The notes under the pieces: model-generated
Database searches by the model: none
What the model was told of the DNA's origin: nothing
What the model saw: only the letters and a program-made list of their open reading frames with translations
Assembly: GCA_015698045.1 (NCBI GenBank)
Contig: BLAL01000193.1
Span: 711,001-775,000 of the forward strand
Reading direction: 5' to 3'
DNA from: Rhizophagus clarus
Taxonomy: Eukaryota > Glomeromycota > Glomeromycetes > Glomerales > Glomeraceae
Length of the DNA stretch: 64,000 nt
Part shown: piece after piece, positions 34,444 through 45,212 of the stretch
How the letters are laid out: the number at the start of each line of letters is the position of its first letter
How positions within the stretch are numbered: the stretch's first letter is position 1
Translations under genes and position numbers: made by a program

Positions 34444-35543
34444 CTAAACATCAATTGATGCTTCAAAAAATGTTTGTGCCATTTGAGGTGTAATTTGACT
34501 ACATGCAACTAATAATGCATATATAGGATCATTACAAGCTTTCATAAAATCACGATTATGTCTAATCCATGATTTGATGGTTGAAAACGCAGTTTCAATT
34601 GGATTAAAATTCGGAGAATAAGGTAGAAGAAAGACAACATGGCATCCTAATCCCTCTAATAAAGCCACTAATTCATTATCATGGTGAATTCTAGCATTAT
34701 CCATTACAATAACACTATTGTCTCCTGGATATGGATTCATTATTGGCACCTAAAAAAAATAATGATCTTGTCAATTGTATAAACAAATAAAATAAAAATT
34801 CATGTTGTTGCTTACCACTTGATCAAGAACAAAGTCAACAAATTTTTTTTTATCACATAATCCTTCAAATATATCAATAGCAACAAATCCATCTAGTGTA
34901 AAAGCAGGCAGAATGGTATATCGTTTCCCTCTTACAAAAACCACTTTTTTTTGAGCAGGAGTATTTCTAAGTGAATATCCATATAGTCGGGAGAGACTTC
35001 TTTCATCTTTAGCACTTTCATCAATAAAAATAAGTTGATTTCGAGTATAATGCTCACCAATTGTAGCTAAATAATGTGCACGTACAATTTCATTTCTTTC
35101 TAATGCTGCTTTTTGTAACTACATAGCAAAAAAAACTTTTAGTAATTTTATTACATCAATTATTTATAATAAATATCAAATAATATATTTACCTTTTTTC
35201 TAGTAATTCCTAAATACTGAAGTGACCGCCAAAGTGCTGCAATAGACGCTCTTTTCCCTGTTAGAGATTCCATTTCATATACTAACTCATCTAAATACCA
35301 GTCCACTTTTTCGCTAACAAGATTTCTAAGTATAATCATATCTCTTCTGTTAAAGAGCTTTCTTCGTCCAGGAACACCTCTAAAAGGATTTATAACACAA
35401 GCCCAGCGGTTATATCTCTTTTTTATTTTATTTACAACACCCTCACTCATATGCAATGTATTGGCAATTTCTACAGTTGACAAACCATCGATATAAAGAT
35501 AAATAATGCGCCAATATAAGTCTTCACTAAATTCTTTAGGCAT
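34444..35543 (-). CDS. DD34E Tc1/mariner-like transposase, three exons, intact
   Basis: Exons complement 35193-35543, 34816-35118 and 34444-34749 (117, 101 and 102 codons), with introns of 74 and 66 bp (GTAAAT..TGTAG and GTAAGC..TTTAG), encode 319 residues. The N-terminus has a helix-turn-helix (LSTVEIANTLHMSEGVVNKI) and a GRRK-type basic linker. The catalytic core has IFIDESAKDER, VIVMDNARIHH and NFNPIETAFSTIKSWI, with exactly 34 residues between Asp 2 and Glu, the classic Tc1 spacing and motifs (LPPYSP-like LPYSPNFNPIE). All three acidic residues and the frame are intact, so it may be active. It presumably acts on the 23-bp TIRs at 12519 and 35840. Confidence 0.93.
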
Positions 35544-35817
35544 ACTTGAGTTTACCTATAAAAATAAAAGACTGTTTATTACAGACTACATTTGTAATTA
35601 TTCGGAATTTATGGAATCTTTGGAATTAGTTAGGAATCGTTTACTTACCAGTCTATAAGCTACTAACGAAAAAACGTGACTATGATAACTAAATTATGAA
35701 AAAGGTGATACAACAGTGGCTTAGCATGATGTTAATCAAATAATATTTATGTGCACATGTTAGTTTTTTTTTGTAGTCCCGAAGTCAATTTTTTATTTAA
35801 TTAGCAAATTTAGTGCC

Positions 35818-35840
35818 GATCACACTAATTCGAAAACGGC
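35818..35840 (-). repeat. Right 23-bp terminal inverted repeat of outer element
   Basis: Exact reverse complement of 12519-12541. It is followed by GATAAATAAC and then direct repeat A at 35864. 35544-35817 is the transposase upstream region. Confidence 0.85.
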
Positions 35841-35863
35841 GATAAATAACAATACACAAATAC

Positions 35864-35914
35864 AATTTCGGTTGATAATACAATTATCTTTATTATATAT
35901 TATAAACAAATTTA
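35864..35914 (+). repeat. 51-bp direct repeat A, right copy
   Basis: AATTTCGGTTGATAATACAA..AAACAAATTTA, about 92 per cent identical to 12469-12519 in the same orientation. Confidence 0.75.
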
Positions 35915-36745
35915 AAATACAATAAATACATTATGAAAAATAAATAACAAAAGTAAAGGATATTAGTATAAATAAAAAAACGTTAACTAGTATAAGAGAA
36001 TAAAGAAAATATTATTGTTAGTAATATTTAAATAGTAAAAAGATAAAAATATACCATTAGTAATATAATATAAGCAAGTATATAATATTAATAATATTAG
36101 TATAAAAATAAAATAATATTAGAAATAAAAAAAATGTCATGCGTTAGTAATATTAAAAATAAGTAATTATTAGTTAAATAATACATATTCAAACCTTAGC
36201 TGTTAGTGTTAGAAATAAATCTTCTTGCTATAAATATTAAAATATTAAAAAATATTAGTAAAAAAAATAACGAGAATAAAATATCAAGAGATTAAAAACA
36301 TGTGCATGCGTGCTCAGATAATGGGTGACGCAATAAGAAACAACCAATCAAACGAATGTTTACATATAACACAAAGTTCAAGAGAAACTGAACTGAAAAC
36401 AAGGCAAAAAATTATAATTATAATGAAGTGGAATTTGTAGGGGTGAAAATTAGTCCAAAAAAAATGTAGCTTCATTTTTTTCCTTTTATATTTCTACAAT
36501 AGCATCTCTATATCAGATGGTAGATTTTGATTAAATTATAATAATTATGTGAATTATTGAATAAAAATCGCTTTAAATACAATTATATTTTGCAAGAAAA
36601 ATTCGCTCGAATTTTTCCTCCTATTAAACAATGATTGTAAAAAACTGAATCAGTCGGTTATTTTAGCAGTTATTAAGTTATTGTTTAAATAATGATTATT
36701 TTAAGAATATATCTAAATTAAGTTATTATTGTTACGAAAATTTTA
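35915..36745. other. AT-rich spacer
   Basis: Repeated AATATTAGTA-type phrases around 36000-36290 suggest a degenerate simple repeat. No coding pattern was seen. Confidence 0.5.
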
Positions 36746-37450
36746 ATGTTAATGTTTTTTTGTCCTCCCATTATTGTTTCTTTTGTTCTCTTTATCCTCC
36801 CATTGTTCTTTCGTTTTTTTGATCCTTCCATTATTATTTCTTTCGTTCCTTTGGATCTTCCATTGTTTTCCCATTCTTTTTTCTTCTCCTATTGTTCTTT
36901 CATTTTTTTTATCATCCAATTGTTTCTTTCGCTCCTTTTGATTCTCCCATTATTGTTTCCTTCGTTCCTTTTGATTCTCTCATTATTTTTTCCTTCGTTC
37001 CTTTTGATTCTCCCATTGTTCTTTCATTCCTTTTGATTCTTCCATTATTCTTTTGTTCTTTTCCTTCTTTTTCGTTTACCTTCATTCTTTTTGTTCTTTT
37101 GTCCCACTTTTGTTTTTTATCTTCATCCTTCATTCTTTTCATTCATTTTTGTCTCTTACTTTATTTTTCATTTCTCCTCTTTTCTTTTTCATTTTATTAT
37201 GTTCCCCTCCTTTCTTTTCATTTCATTACTGTTTCCCACCTCATTTCTTTTGTTCCTTTTGTTGCCCACTTCATTTCTTTCATCTCTCTTTATTTTCCAT
37301 TCATTTTATTCCCCTGTTCTTTTCTATTCACTCATTCGTTTCTTTTGTCACTCTTTGTCCCTCAATATATTTCTGTTTCTTACTCTCCTTTTTATTGTTA
37401 TTTCTATTTTTATTAATACATTCCTTTTCTTCAATTTAATTATTTTTATT
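36746..37450. repeat. Pyrimidine-rich degenerate tandem tract
   Basis: T/C-rich plus strand with a loose ~25-35-bp period (TTCGTTCCTTTTGATTCTCC, CATTATTGTTTC). Open frames in it are S/F/L low complexity and are not genes. Confidence 0.8.
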
Positions 37451-37830
37451 TAGTATTTCCTGTTAAAAATAAATTTTTTTATTTATTTTTTAATGCAAAT
37501 TTTTAAATAAATAAACTGTTTTTAACATTACTATAAATTTATTTAGTATTTAGGTTTTATTACATAAAAATTATTTCAAATAAATTTTTTTTTTTCGTGA
37601 AAGAATTAAGTTAAAAAACGGTAAAATAAAAAAATAATAAAAAAAAAAAATTTCTAATCATGATTGCAGAATTGTGTTACGGAATTTATAAAAACATTAC
37701 ACAAAACGTATGCAAAATGTAAAAAGATTATTTTTGAATGATCCACAGTTACGCAAACATATATATCAAAACATAAATTCTAGTATGTGTTTTTCTTAAC
37801 CAAAAATGAAACATTATCTCTTCGTCTGTA

Positions 37831-38250
37831 GATTTCTGCAGGCAAATTTGCCTGTAAATAAAATTTTCAGTTGTCTAGTAATCATAAAAAAATGAAATAT
37901 AGCTTATTGGAAATTGGAATCGTCTTATCAAGACGAATCTGATGGTGGTAATCACATGTCTTTAAGTGTGATAGATCTGTTGCGTACAATTATATAAATT
38001 TATATTTTTTCAATTTGTGGCTGAACTACCATACCTAGAAATATATAATTATTACCATTTGATTTGTCTTGATGAGACGGTTCCAATAAGCCATATTTCT
38101 TCTTTTTATAATCACTGAACAGCTAAGTATTTTGCTTGGAAATTCAATAGGTAAATTTGCCTGCTAAATTTTATATAAAATTTCTAATCTATGCAGTGAC
38201 ATAAAAAGATGAAATACGACTTATTGAAACCATTAACCGCCAAATTTTAT
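37831..38250. repeat. Foldback repeat with a third partial arm
   Basis: 37831-37945 is inverted at about 38057-38175 (GCAGGCAAATTT, GCTTATTGGAA, CTTATCAAGACGAATC). A third, direct, partial arm follows at 38160-38250. The centre of each outer arm is the palindrome CAGGCAAATTTGCCTG. Flanks 37451-37830 and 38251-38700 show nothing further. Confidence 0.65.
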
Positions 38251-38713
38251 TTGAAGGAAAATAGTATACGAAATTGTGATACAGAATGACTATTCCCTAA
38301 TTTAGAAACTTAACATGATTTTTTTTGTGCAAAAAACTCCTCATACTCCTTAAAAAAAAAATCATGTTCTAAAAAAAAATATACTTCTCAAAAAAATTTA
38401 TTTTTTTTCTCACGCTACTCTGCTTTACTGCTTTATTGTTTTTCTTGCTTTTAATTACAAAAAATTTTTAATAAAAGAAATACGAAAATGGTCTTGAAAG
38501 CTCTCCGAATTTCTTCTCAGGGAATTAGTGAATGAATAAGAAAAGTTCATTAAAAAACATACCATTCATTATAATAATTCACGGTAAGTAAAATAATTAA
38601 TATAAAAATATGGTAAATATTTATTATTTTACATAAAATATATTTAGCAAGAGATAAGGTATAAGGATAAGGTTTACATGGTCCTTATAAAAATTTCTAT
38701 TTTATAATTGGCA

Positions 38714-38865
38714 GTAGTAACGGCCTCAACAGCGGCTGCAACAATAACAGCCGCAACAACAGCCATAACCATAGCGTAGAAGCAGCAACAACAACAATGT
38801 CAACAATAGCAACACAAGCAGCAACAATCATGGCAACAGCAATAGCGACAGCAACAGCAGTCTGG
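38714..38865 (+). repeat. Imperfect CAA/CAG trinucleotide tract
   Basis: About fifty triplets dominated by CAA, CAG, ACA and GCA. The plus frame can read Q/N/A/T-rich but is broken by TAG and TAA and has no flanking coding pattern, so it may be a decayed polyQ exon or a simple microsatellite. Confidence 0.7.
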
Positions 38866-39210
38866 TAATAGAATTTATCAATTTAATATAAAATAAATTT
38901 TACTATTTATTTAATAAAAATTATAAAAATGAAATATACTTATAAAAAGAGCCTTGACTTTGATTTTGTAAGTAAATTTTCCAGAATATAGATTATTAAT
39001 TGCTTGAAATTTGAAACTAATTTATTATCTTGAAATTTTTTTTTCCTGTAATCCATCAGTATTTGGATGGGACTGTATATCTGAGGTTATGATTTTTTTT
39101 TTATTTAATTTTTTTTATTTGTTTAAAAATACAATTTTATAAGGAAAATTTTTTAAAATTATTAATTACTATTACTTGAAATTTTACTAATTTTTTTTTT
39201 TCAGTTTTTA

Positions 39211-39376
39211 GTATCTGAAGTTGAAGTTAGGTTTTTTTTCATGTTTGATTAATGTCCAATTGGAGTTGGACTTTACTTTTTTAATATCTGATTGGGGTCA
39301 GATCATTTTTTTTTAATGTCCGATTGGGGTCAGACTATAATTTTTTTAGCATCTGATTGGGATCAGACCATAATTT
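39211..39376. repeat. ~32-bp tandem repeat of small hairpins
   Basis: Five units of the type TTTTTTTAATGTCCGATTGG followed by GGTCAGAC. In several the core TCTGATTGGGGTCAGA is an inverted repeat (TCTGA/TCAGA), so each unit can form a short stem. Neighbouring sequence is T-rich. Confidence 0.75.
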
Positions 39377-40560
39377 TTTTAATACAAAAAAATTAAATTT
39401 TTTTTTTATAAATTATAAATAAATATATTTAAATTTTTTATATTATCATAACAAAAATATTAATATTAGTAATGTTTGTCAAATGTATTAAATTGATTTC
39501 GTATATTTTGCTCACTTTAACAATAAAATAAATTTATGATGCACACATATTAAAATAATGCATTAATACTAACACTTTATTTTACTTATATGTCAAAACT
39601 AAAGTTGCCTGCCGAAATTAAGGATTATTGCTGAAATTATTTGGATATTTCAACTACAGCTAAGGATGATGCCACAAATAGGTAATTGCGGAATAATTGT
39701 GATTTACAGTATTGCTTGAATTGTATATTGTCTGCAAGTAATTTTAAAAAATAATTTTAACTGTTAATAATAAATGATTTTAATTAGCTTGTTTTACTAA
39801 AAAAGATGAAAAATTCAATTTGCAACTATTAAAAAATCATATAATTCAGCTTGATCTTTAAATAATCAAAAAAAAAAAGATTGGTTTACTTTATTAATAA
39901 AAAATAATTAATAAAATCGTTCATTTTTTTTACTATAAAAAAACAATTTAAAAATAAAATATTTTTAAAAACCGGTTTAATATTTCTTTAATACTTTTAT
40001 TATTAGAATAATTAAAAAAAATGGCTTTTTGTTAAATTATTAGTTAAAATAAAATGGTTAAAATACATAATATAGGATTTATCGACCATGGCCCGCATTA
40101 CAAATTTTGGCCAGAATTATGAAATTATGATTAATATTTTATGTTGGATATAAATACGGTCGATGCATCCTTCATGACATTTTAAATTTTTCTTTAATAT
40201 AATGCATAATTATTAATACAGAATTTATTAAAACGTATATAAAATGTATTATTTCCATATACAGGTTTCGTATAGGAAATCATTAAAAAAAATGTTTAAA
40301 AATTCCGTATACATTCCGTATATATTAATTTTATCGTATACATTCTGCATACATTAGTTTTTTTAAAAAATGTCCAAAAATTAATTACTTATTAAATATA
40401 CGGAATTTTTATACGGAATCTATAAAAATGTATATTAAATGTATACAAACTGTCAGTATCATTTCCATATACAGATTTCTTATAGGGCGAATATCATGAA
40501 GGCAAAGTTGCTTGTTTAGAATGCCTCTACAAAAATATGATGAAAGTGTCAATAAATATT
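39377..40560. other. AT-rich stretch with short inverted motifs
   Basis: Two copies of ATTTCCATATACAG(A/G)TTTC.TATAGG at about 40253-40283 and 40459-40487, with related inverted text GCCCTATAAGAAATCCGTAT at 43593. These look like ends of a small MITE family, but no complete pair is demonstrable. No coding signal. Confidence 0.45.
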
Positions 40561-40810
40561 TGCCGCAGCAAAAAATGTTAAAATTGCTGCAAAGAATTTC
40601 ACTTGATCAGATCAGAAATAAATTTTATATTTTTTAATTTGGATTTGGAGAATCCAATAAACTTTAATTTTAATATAATTTATAATTATAAAGGTACATT
40701 AATTTAAAGTTGTGTTCACAGTTACGTTATTTTTGTGAGCTACTGTATAATATGTGCATGCTGAAATGATAAAAATAATAAAGAGACATAGAGATGTATA
40801 AGTTGATTTT

Positions 40811-41133
40811 TTAATCACATATCAGCTTTCCACATTCTATGCAGGATGCATGAACGCCATGATCATAAGTGCCACATTCAGGATTGCATTCGTAGAGATG
40901 GACAGGGTCACATCCTGGATGACCTGAAAAACAAAATGAATAAGTAAGGAGATGAAAAAAACCAGAAATGCGAATCGGCTTAAATTAAATTACTTACCAA
41001 CTTCGCCACCACAGTATTTACCTTGAGGAAGACAACCTACACAAGAAGTAGATATGCCACTCGCTGAAGTATCAAAGATGAAAAAGAAACAGGTCAGACC
41101 CAAAATGAAAAGAAAGCTAATAGAAAAGTTCAT
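40811..41133 (-). CDS. Small secreted cysteine-rich protein (two exons), paralogue 2
   Basis: Exons complement 40998-41133 and 40811-40923, with a 74-bp intron (GTAAGT..TTTTCAG), encode 82 residues. The signal peptide NFSISFLFILGLTCFFFIF is almost identical to paralogue 1. The mature chain keeps the CVGC, YCGG, GHPGCD and ECNPECG landmarks but has 9 cysteines: the first (SC to SG) and the eighth (GTC to GTY) of paralogue 1 are absent. Both splice sites, the start and the stop are intact. Function unknown and secretion inferred. The upstream region is duplicated too, so both copies may share regulation. Confidence 0.82.
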
Positions 41134-41939
41134 TTTTTTATTAATTATTGTTGCTTTTTTGCAGTTTACTTTTTTTTTAATTGATAATTGTAATTTAATG
41201 ATTTGATTACTGTGAGCAGAATCCGTTGTTTAAATAATTTTTTTTACTCAGAATTTTATTAAATATCTCCATTTTCTTCATTTTGTATATGAATTTTACA
41301 TTTGACTTCATTCTGACCTCCCTATAAAAAATTTTCCGTGATTTAAAATTTCATTTATTTTTATAAACGTATCATATTCCCAGAACTAATAATAGAATTA
41401 TCCAAATTATTTAGATTTTTAATTATTTTTCTTTCTCCCTAATTTAATAATAAAAGAAAGAATTTTGGTTCCGGTACGATCCACTTGCATGACTAACACA
41501 AGAAAATCTCGAAAATCCAAAATTCTGACAATCAAAATCCTAACAATCCAAAATCTTGACATTCCAAAATCCCGACATGTTTTGACAAGTTGATTATCCT
41601 AACATTTTTACTATATCGCAATGAATTATTTTAATGTTACATATATATTTATTGACAGTATTAATTTGCACCTATATTTTTTTTAAAAAAAAACAAAGAA
41701 TTAATGCTTTTTTTAATTTATTTAATTATATACGAATTTGTCATATTTTATTATTGAGATATTATAAAATCTTTTTAAACAAAGTCACCATATTAGTTTG
41801 CATTTGTCCATAATAATGTATTATTTCAATTGAATCATTTCTTACTTTGTTTATCATTTAACTCATCAACTAACTCTATGGTTGCTACTGCATGCATAAA
41901 ATTAATTTTGAATTCCGAAATAAGAAATGCTTCGGTTAG

Positions 41940-42180
41940 CCGAAGGAAACCATGTCCATTAACTCCTCCATCTTTGTTTCTTGAATTCCTTTTTCGACAA
42001 AACTATTCATATTAGAGGTTAGAAATGTAATTGCAATCCACTTTGGAAGTCCATCGGTCATGCTTCTGTACATGGGTTTTAATGAAAGCTACGTACGTAT
42101 CCGACCCCAAATATTTTTTGAAACCATGTGATAACCATGAAAATTTACAGGATTGATGATAACTTTGGCCATCTGCATAA
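41940..42180 (-). pseudogene. Decayed gene fragment in R3
   Basis: Homologous to the open fragment at 4927-5165 (starts after an acceptor-like ATTATGCAG; SCKFSWLSHGFKKYLGS retained), but an indel after FIKTHVQ shifts the frame into stops. Confidence 0.6.
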
Positions 42181-43130
42181 TTATAGGTTCGTACAATACA
42201 TAAATCAAAAATTATGAATTCTATATAGCAATAAAGTACAATTCACTTTATATCATGTCAAGTCAAAAACCGGAATTCAATGATGTAAAAAAAAAGATTT
42301 TTATAGTATCGAAATAATCAATGCGCATATTTTGTATTTCTAAAAATAAAGTATAATTTATATGTCAATCTTTATTATTGGTAAATAATTTTTTTTATTT
42401 TTTTATTTTTTTAATGTTCATATTCAATTTATTAAAATAAGAATTCAATACAATAGTAAAAAAATTCAAAAAGACAAAAAGAATACATAACTCCCTAATC
42501 TACGAATAAATTAAACTAGACTAATAAATTCAAACTCGACATTACAATCACCCATACTGACGCCAACTAAATGTATTAAGCAAAAGCACGTGAAAAAACT
42601 GGAATTCAATGATTTTTATAGTTAATTAAATTAAAATATGGTGCATTGATTTAATATAAAAATATTTTTTTTACATGTTAATTTTAGTAAATAAGTTATT
42701 AATTAATTTAATTAATTTGATATAAAAAAAAACCAAAAAATTTTTCTGTAAAGGACTGTCTCTGATATCATTAATTAGTAATCATCAATTAAAGCGATCA
42801 TGCAATAATATGTTCTACTGCAGGTTCAATCCAATTGTTGTATTTTTTTTTAACCACAAATGTATCTTAATAAAAATAATTTATTTTTTTTTTATTTATA
42901 GAATTAAAAAAATTATTCCAACACCATTAATTATTTTTTATTAGTTATCATAAATTAAACTGATCATGCAATAATATGTTCCATTGTGAGTTTAACCCAA
43001 TTATCGTAGTTTTTTTTACCCGCAGATGTATTTTAACCAAAATAATTATAAAATTTTTTTTTTTTTGTACACAAAAATTTTTTACCAAATTTTTTCTTTT
43101 TTAAAATAGAATAAACCCTTATCCGTAAAA

Positions 43131-43860
43131 AAAAATTGATTGCTAGCATAAAGCATAAAGCATAAAGCTATAGGCTATAGGCTATGCTATAAGCTATCCC
43201 TTCGTCTGCAACGCAAGCAAATTTGCCTGCATAAACATAGTAGCATGTGAAAGTCTACAAACGATCGGATAAGCATAAGTAAAAACGTCACAAATGTTTA
43301 AACCTTATTCAGTAATCAGCCTAACTATAAACTGAAACTTGGTTAGTATGATCGACAGAAAATTTTTAAAAAAATCAAGCTATCTACAAAAAAGTTCAAG
43401 CAACGTGGCACAAGCTTTTTGACATTCTTTTAATGATCATCATTAATTTTCAATAAATAATAAATTTAAAATTGACAGATTGTGTGATTTATTTCATAAG
43501 ATTCTTTTTGGATTCTAATTATAAAATTTAATCATCTTGTTTTAATAAAAATTTCAAACTTTCTTTAGACTTTTAAACATCCATTTTCTGTAGCCCTATA
43601 AGAAATCCGTATACAGAAATGATGCGTTTCGTATAAAATTGTCATACGTTTTTGTAGATCGGTCCGAATAGCCATTCCATATATTTAATACACAATTCAT
43701 TTTGAACATTTTTCTCAAAAAAATTAATATATACGGAATGCATACACCTATACGGAATTTATACGGAATTTTTAAACTTAATAAATTTTATTGTCATTTC
43801 GTATCAGGTATCATAACACGTGATCGTGATTATTGTTTTGTTATGATACGTTTTTTGTTT
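43131..43860. repeat. Spacer with GCATAAA/GCTATAG simple repeats and a MITE-like end
   Basis: 43145-43200 is AGCATAAAGC and GCTATAGGCTATAG repeats, then TGCAAGCAAATTTGCCTGC-like text, then CCTAACTATAAACTG..GGTTAGTATGATCG, a relative of 2205-2255. From 43593, GCCCTATAAGAAATCCGTAT may be one end of a small inverted-repeat element. No gene. Confidence 0.5.
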
Positions 43861-44530
43861 CTCTCCCCATTTTTTATTTATACCTCCTTTTTTTATTTCC
43901 CATATTTTTTTTCTCTCCTCCCTCTAACTTTCTTCTAAAAAAAATGTTTTTTTCTCTTGATTTCTTCTCACCCGCTACTCCTTTCTTTTGATAAAAAATA
44001 AAAAGTTTTTTCTTTCTATTCTACTCTTTATTTATTTTTACAGGTGGGTACCACAGTCTACACTTTATTCCAACCCCTTCTTTTTAAAAAAATTTTCATT
44101 TTGTTCTTTCTATTTTTTATTCCCTATGTTTATTTCTCTTTATTTTCCCCAACTTCGTTAAAAAAATTTTTTTATTTTTATCATTAATTTTCCGCCCACC
44201 TCGCTCCCCTTTCTTTTGTAAAATATTTTTTTTTCATTAAAGATAATTTTTTAATATTAAAGTTAATATTTTTTTTGTTTAATTTTCTTATAGGGTAAGA
44301 GTCTTTTTCTTTTTAAAGGTCAGGTTCAGGTTTTTTTTCTTTTTGTAAGTTAGTTCATTCTTTTTTTTTTTTTTGTAAGATGCTTCAAAGACTTTTCTTT
44401 TTTGTAGGATAATTCTGGATTTTTTTACTTTCATAGGTAATTTAGTTTCTCTTTTTGTAGTAGATCAGTTTTAAGACTTCTTTTTCTCAGTTGTGGGTCA
44501 GTTCTTTTTGTAAGTTATTTCCTTTTCGTG
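43861..44530. repeat. T/C-rich low-complexity tract
   Basis: Plus strand dominated by TTTCTTTTT and CCTCC. From 44290, TTTTTGTAAGTTAG / TTTTTGTAGGATAA-like phrases recur at ~40-60 bp and grade into the 20-bp minisatellite. Confidence 0.6.
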
Positions 44531-44810
44531 GGTTGATTTCTTTCTTTATGAGTTGATTTCTTTCTTTGCAGGTTGATTTCTTTCTTTGCAGGTTGATTTC
44601 TTTCTTTGCAGGTTGATTTCTTTCTTTGCAGGTTGATTTCTTTCTTTGCAGGTTGATTTCTTTCTTTGCAGGTTGATTTCTTTCTTTGCAGGTTGATTTC
44701 TTTCTTTGCAGGTTGATTTCTTTCTTTGCAGGTTGATTTCTTTCTTTGCAGGTTGATTTCTTTCTTTGCAGGTTGATTTCTTTCCTTATGAGTTGATTTC
44801 TTTTTGTGGG
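44531..44810 (+). repeat. 20-bp minisatellite, 14 units
   Basis: Unit GGTTGATTTCTTTCTTTGCA. Ten consecutive identical units fill 44571-44770, and edge units at 44531, 44551, 44771 and 44791 vary (..TTTATG, ..CCTTATG). Perfect central homogeneity with diverged edges indicates recent unequal exchange or slippage. Confidence 0.97.
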
Positions 44811-45212
44811 TTATTTTTTTTCATGTTTTTTTTTTTTGTAGGAATGCCAAATCTTAGAGATTAGCATAGGATAATTCTAGAATTACTATAGGTATGATTC
44901 AGTATAGGGGAAGTTTGGTTTTTAATAGAGTTAAAGAAATGTAGTAAGAAATGAAATATTTGTATTAAATAAAATAATATTTATTTATTTATTGTTTAAA
45001 TATTGATTTAATAATATTATAAAACATATTTAATTAAAATATTATTATTTAAAATTAAATTAAATAAAATTTTATATTATAAATTACGTTAAAAAATGTA
45101 TAATTTCAGTATTTTTCAGTATTTTTCAGTATATAAACCATAATTTTATGATACGAAATTGGACAGATTTCTATATCACGTATTTTTTTACGTATATTTT
45201 TTTATATGATAA

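Larger units (their letters stand above)
12519..35840. mobile_element. Outer two-gene Tc1-like transposon (about 3.4 kb without inserts)
   Basis: A perfect 23-bp inverted pair (GCCGTTTTCGAATTAGTG.. at 12519-12541, inverted at 35818-35840) bounds two convergent genes: a SAM-domain gene on the plus strand (12731-13533 plus 33448-34348) and a DD34E transposase on the minus strand (34444-35543). Everything from 13534 to 33447 is later insertion. A clean TA duplication is not visible (TTTA on the left, GATA on the right), so the exact ends are uncertain by a few bases. The transposase, TIRs and compact convergent layout make one mobile unit the best explanation, but the SAM gene could instead be a captured host gene. 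Confidence 0.65.
40570..43130. repeat. Segmental duplication, right copy, including repeat unit R3
   Basis: Direct repeat of 3490-5455. Contains the second secreted-protein gene and R3 (41472-43130). Relative to the left copy it has extra sequence at about 42217-42720 and a repeated GATCATGCAATAATATGTTC block (about 42798 and 42963). Confidence 0.85.

Noticed and set aside
36746..37453. Several 90-170 residue hydrophobic open frames suggesting membrane proteins
   Set aside because: Same pyrimidine-repeat artefact. All three frames are open and no start context or splice pattern is present.
38714..38865. Poly-glutamine transcription-factor exon
   Set aside because: Frames are broken by stops, and no start, splice site or adjoining domain was found.
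44531..44810. CRISPR-like array
   Set aside because: 20-bp units are directly contiguous with no spacers, and the genome is eukaryotic.
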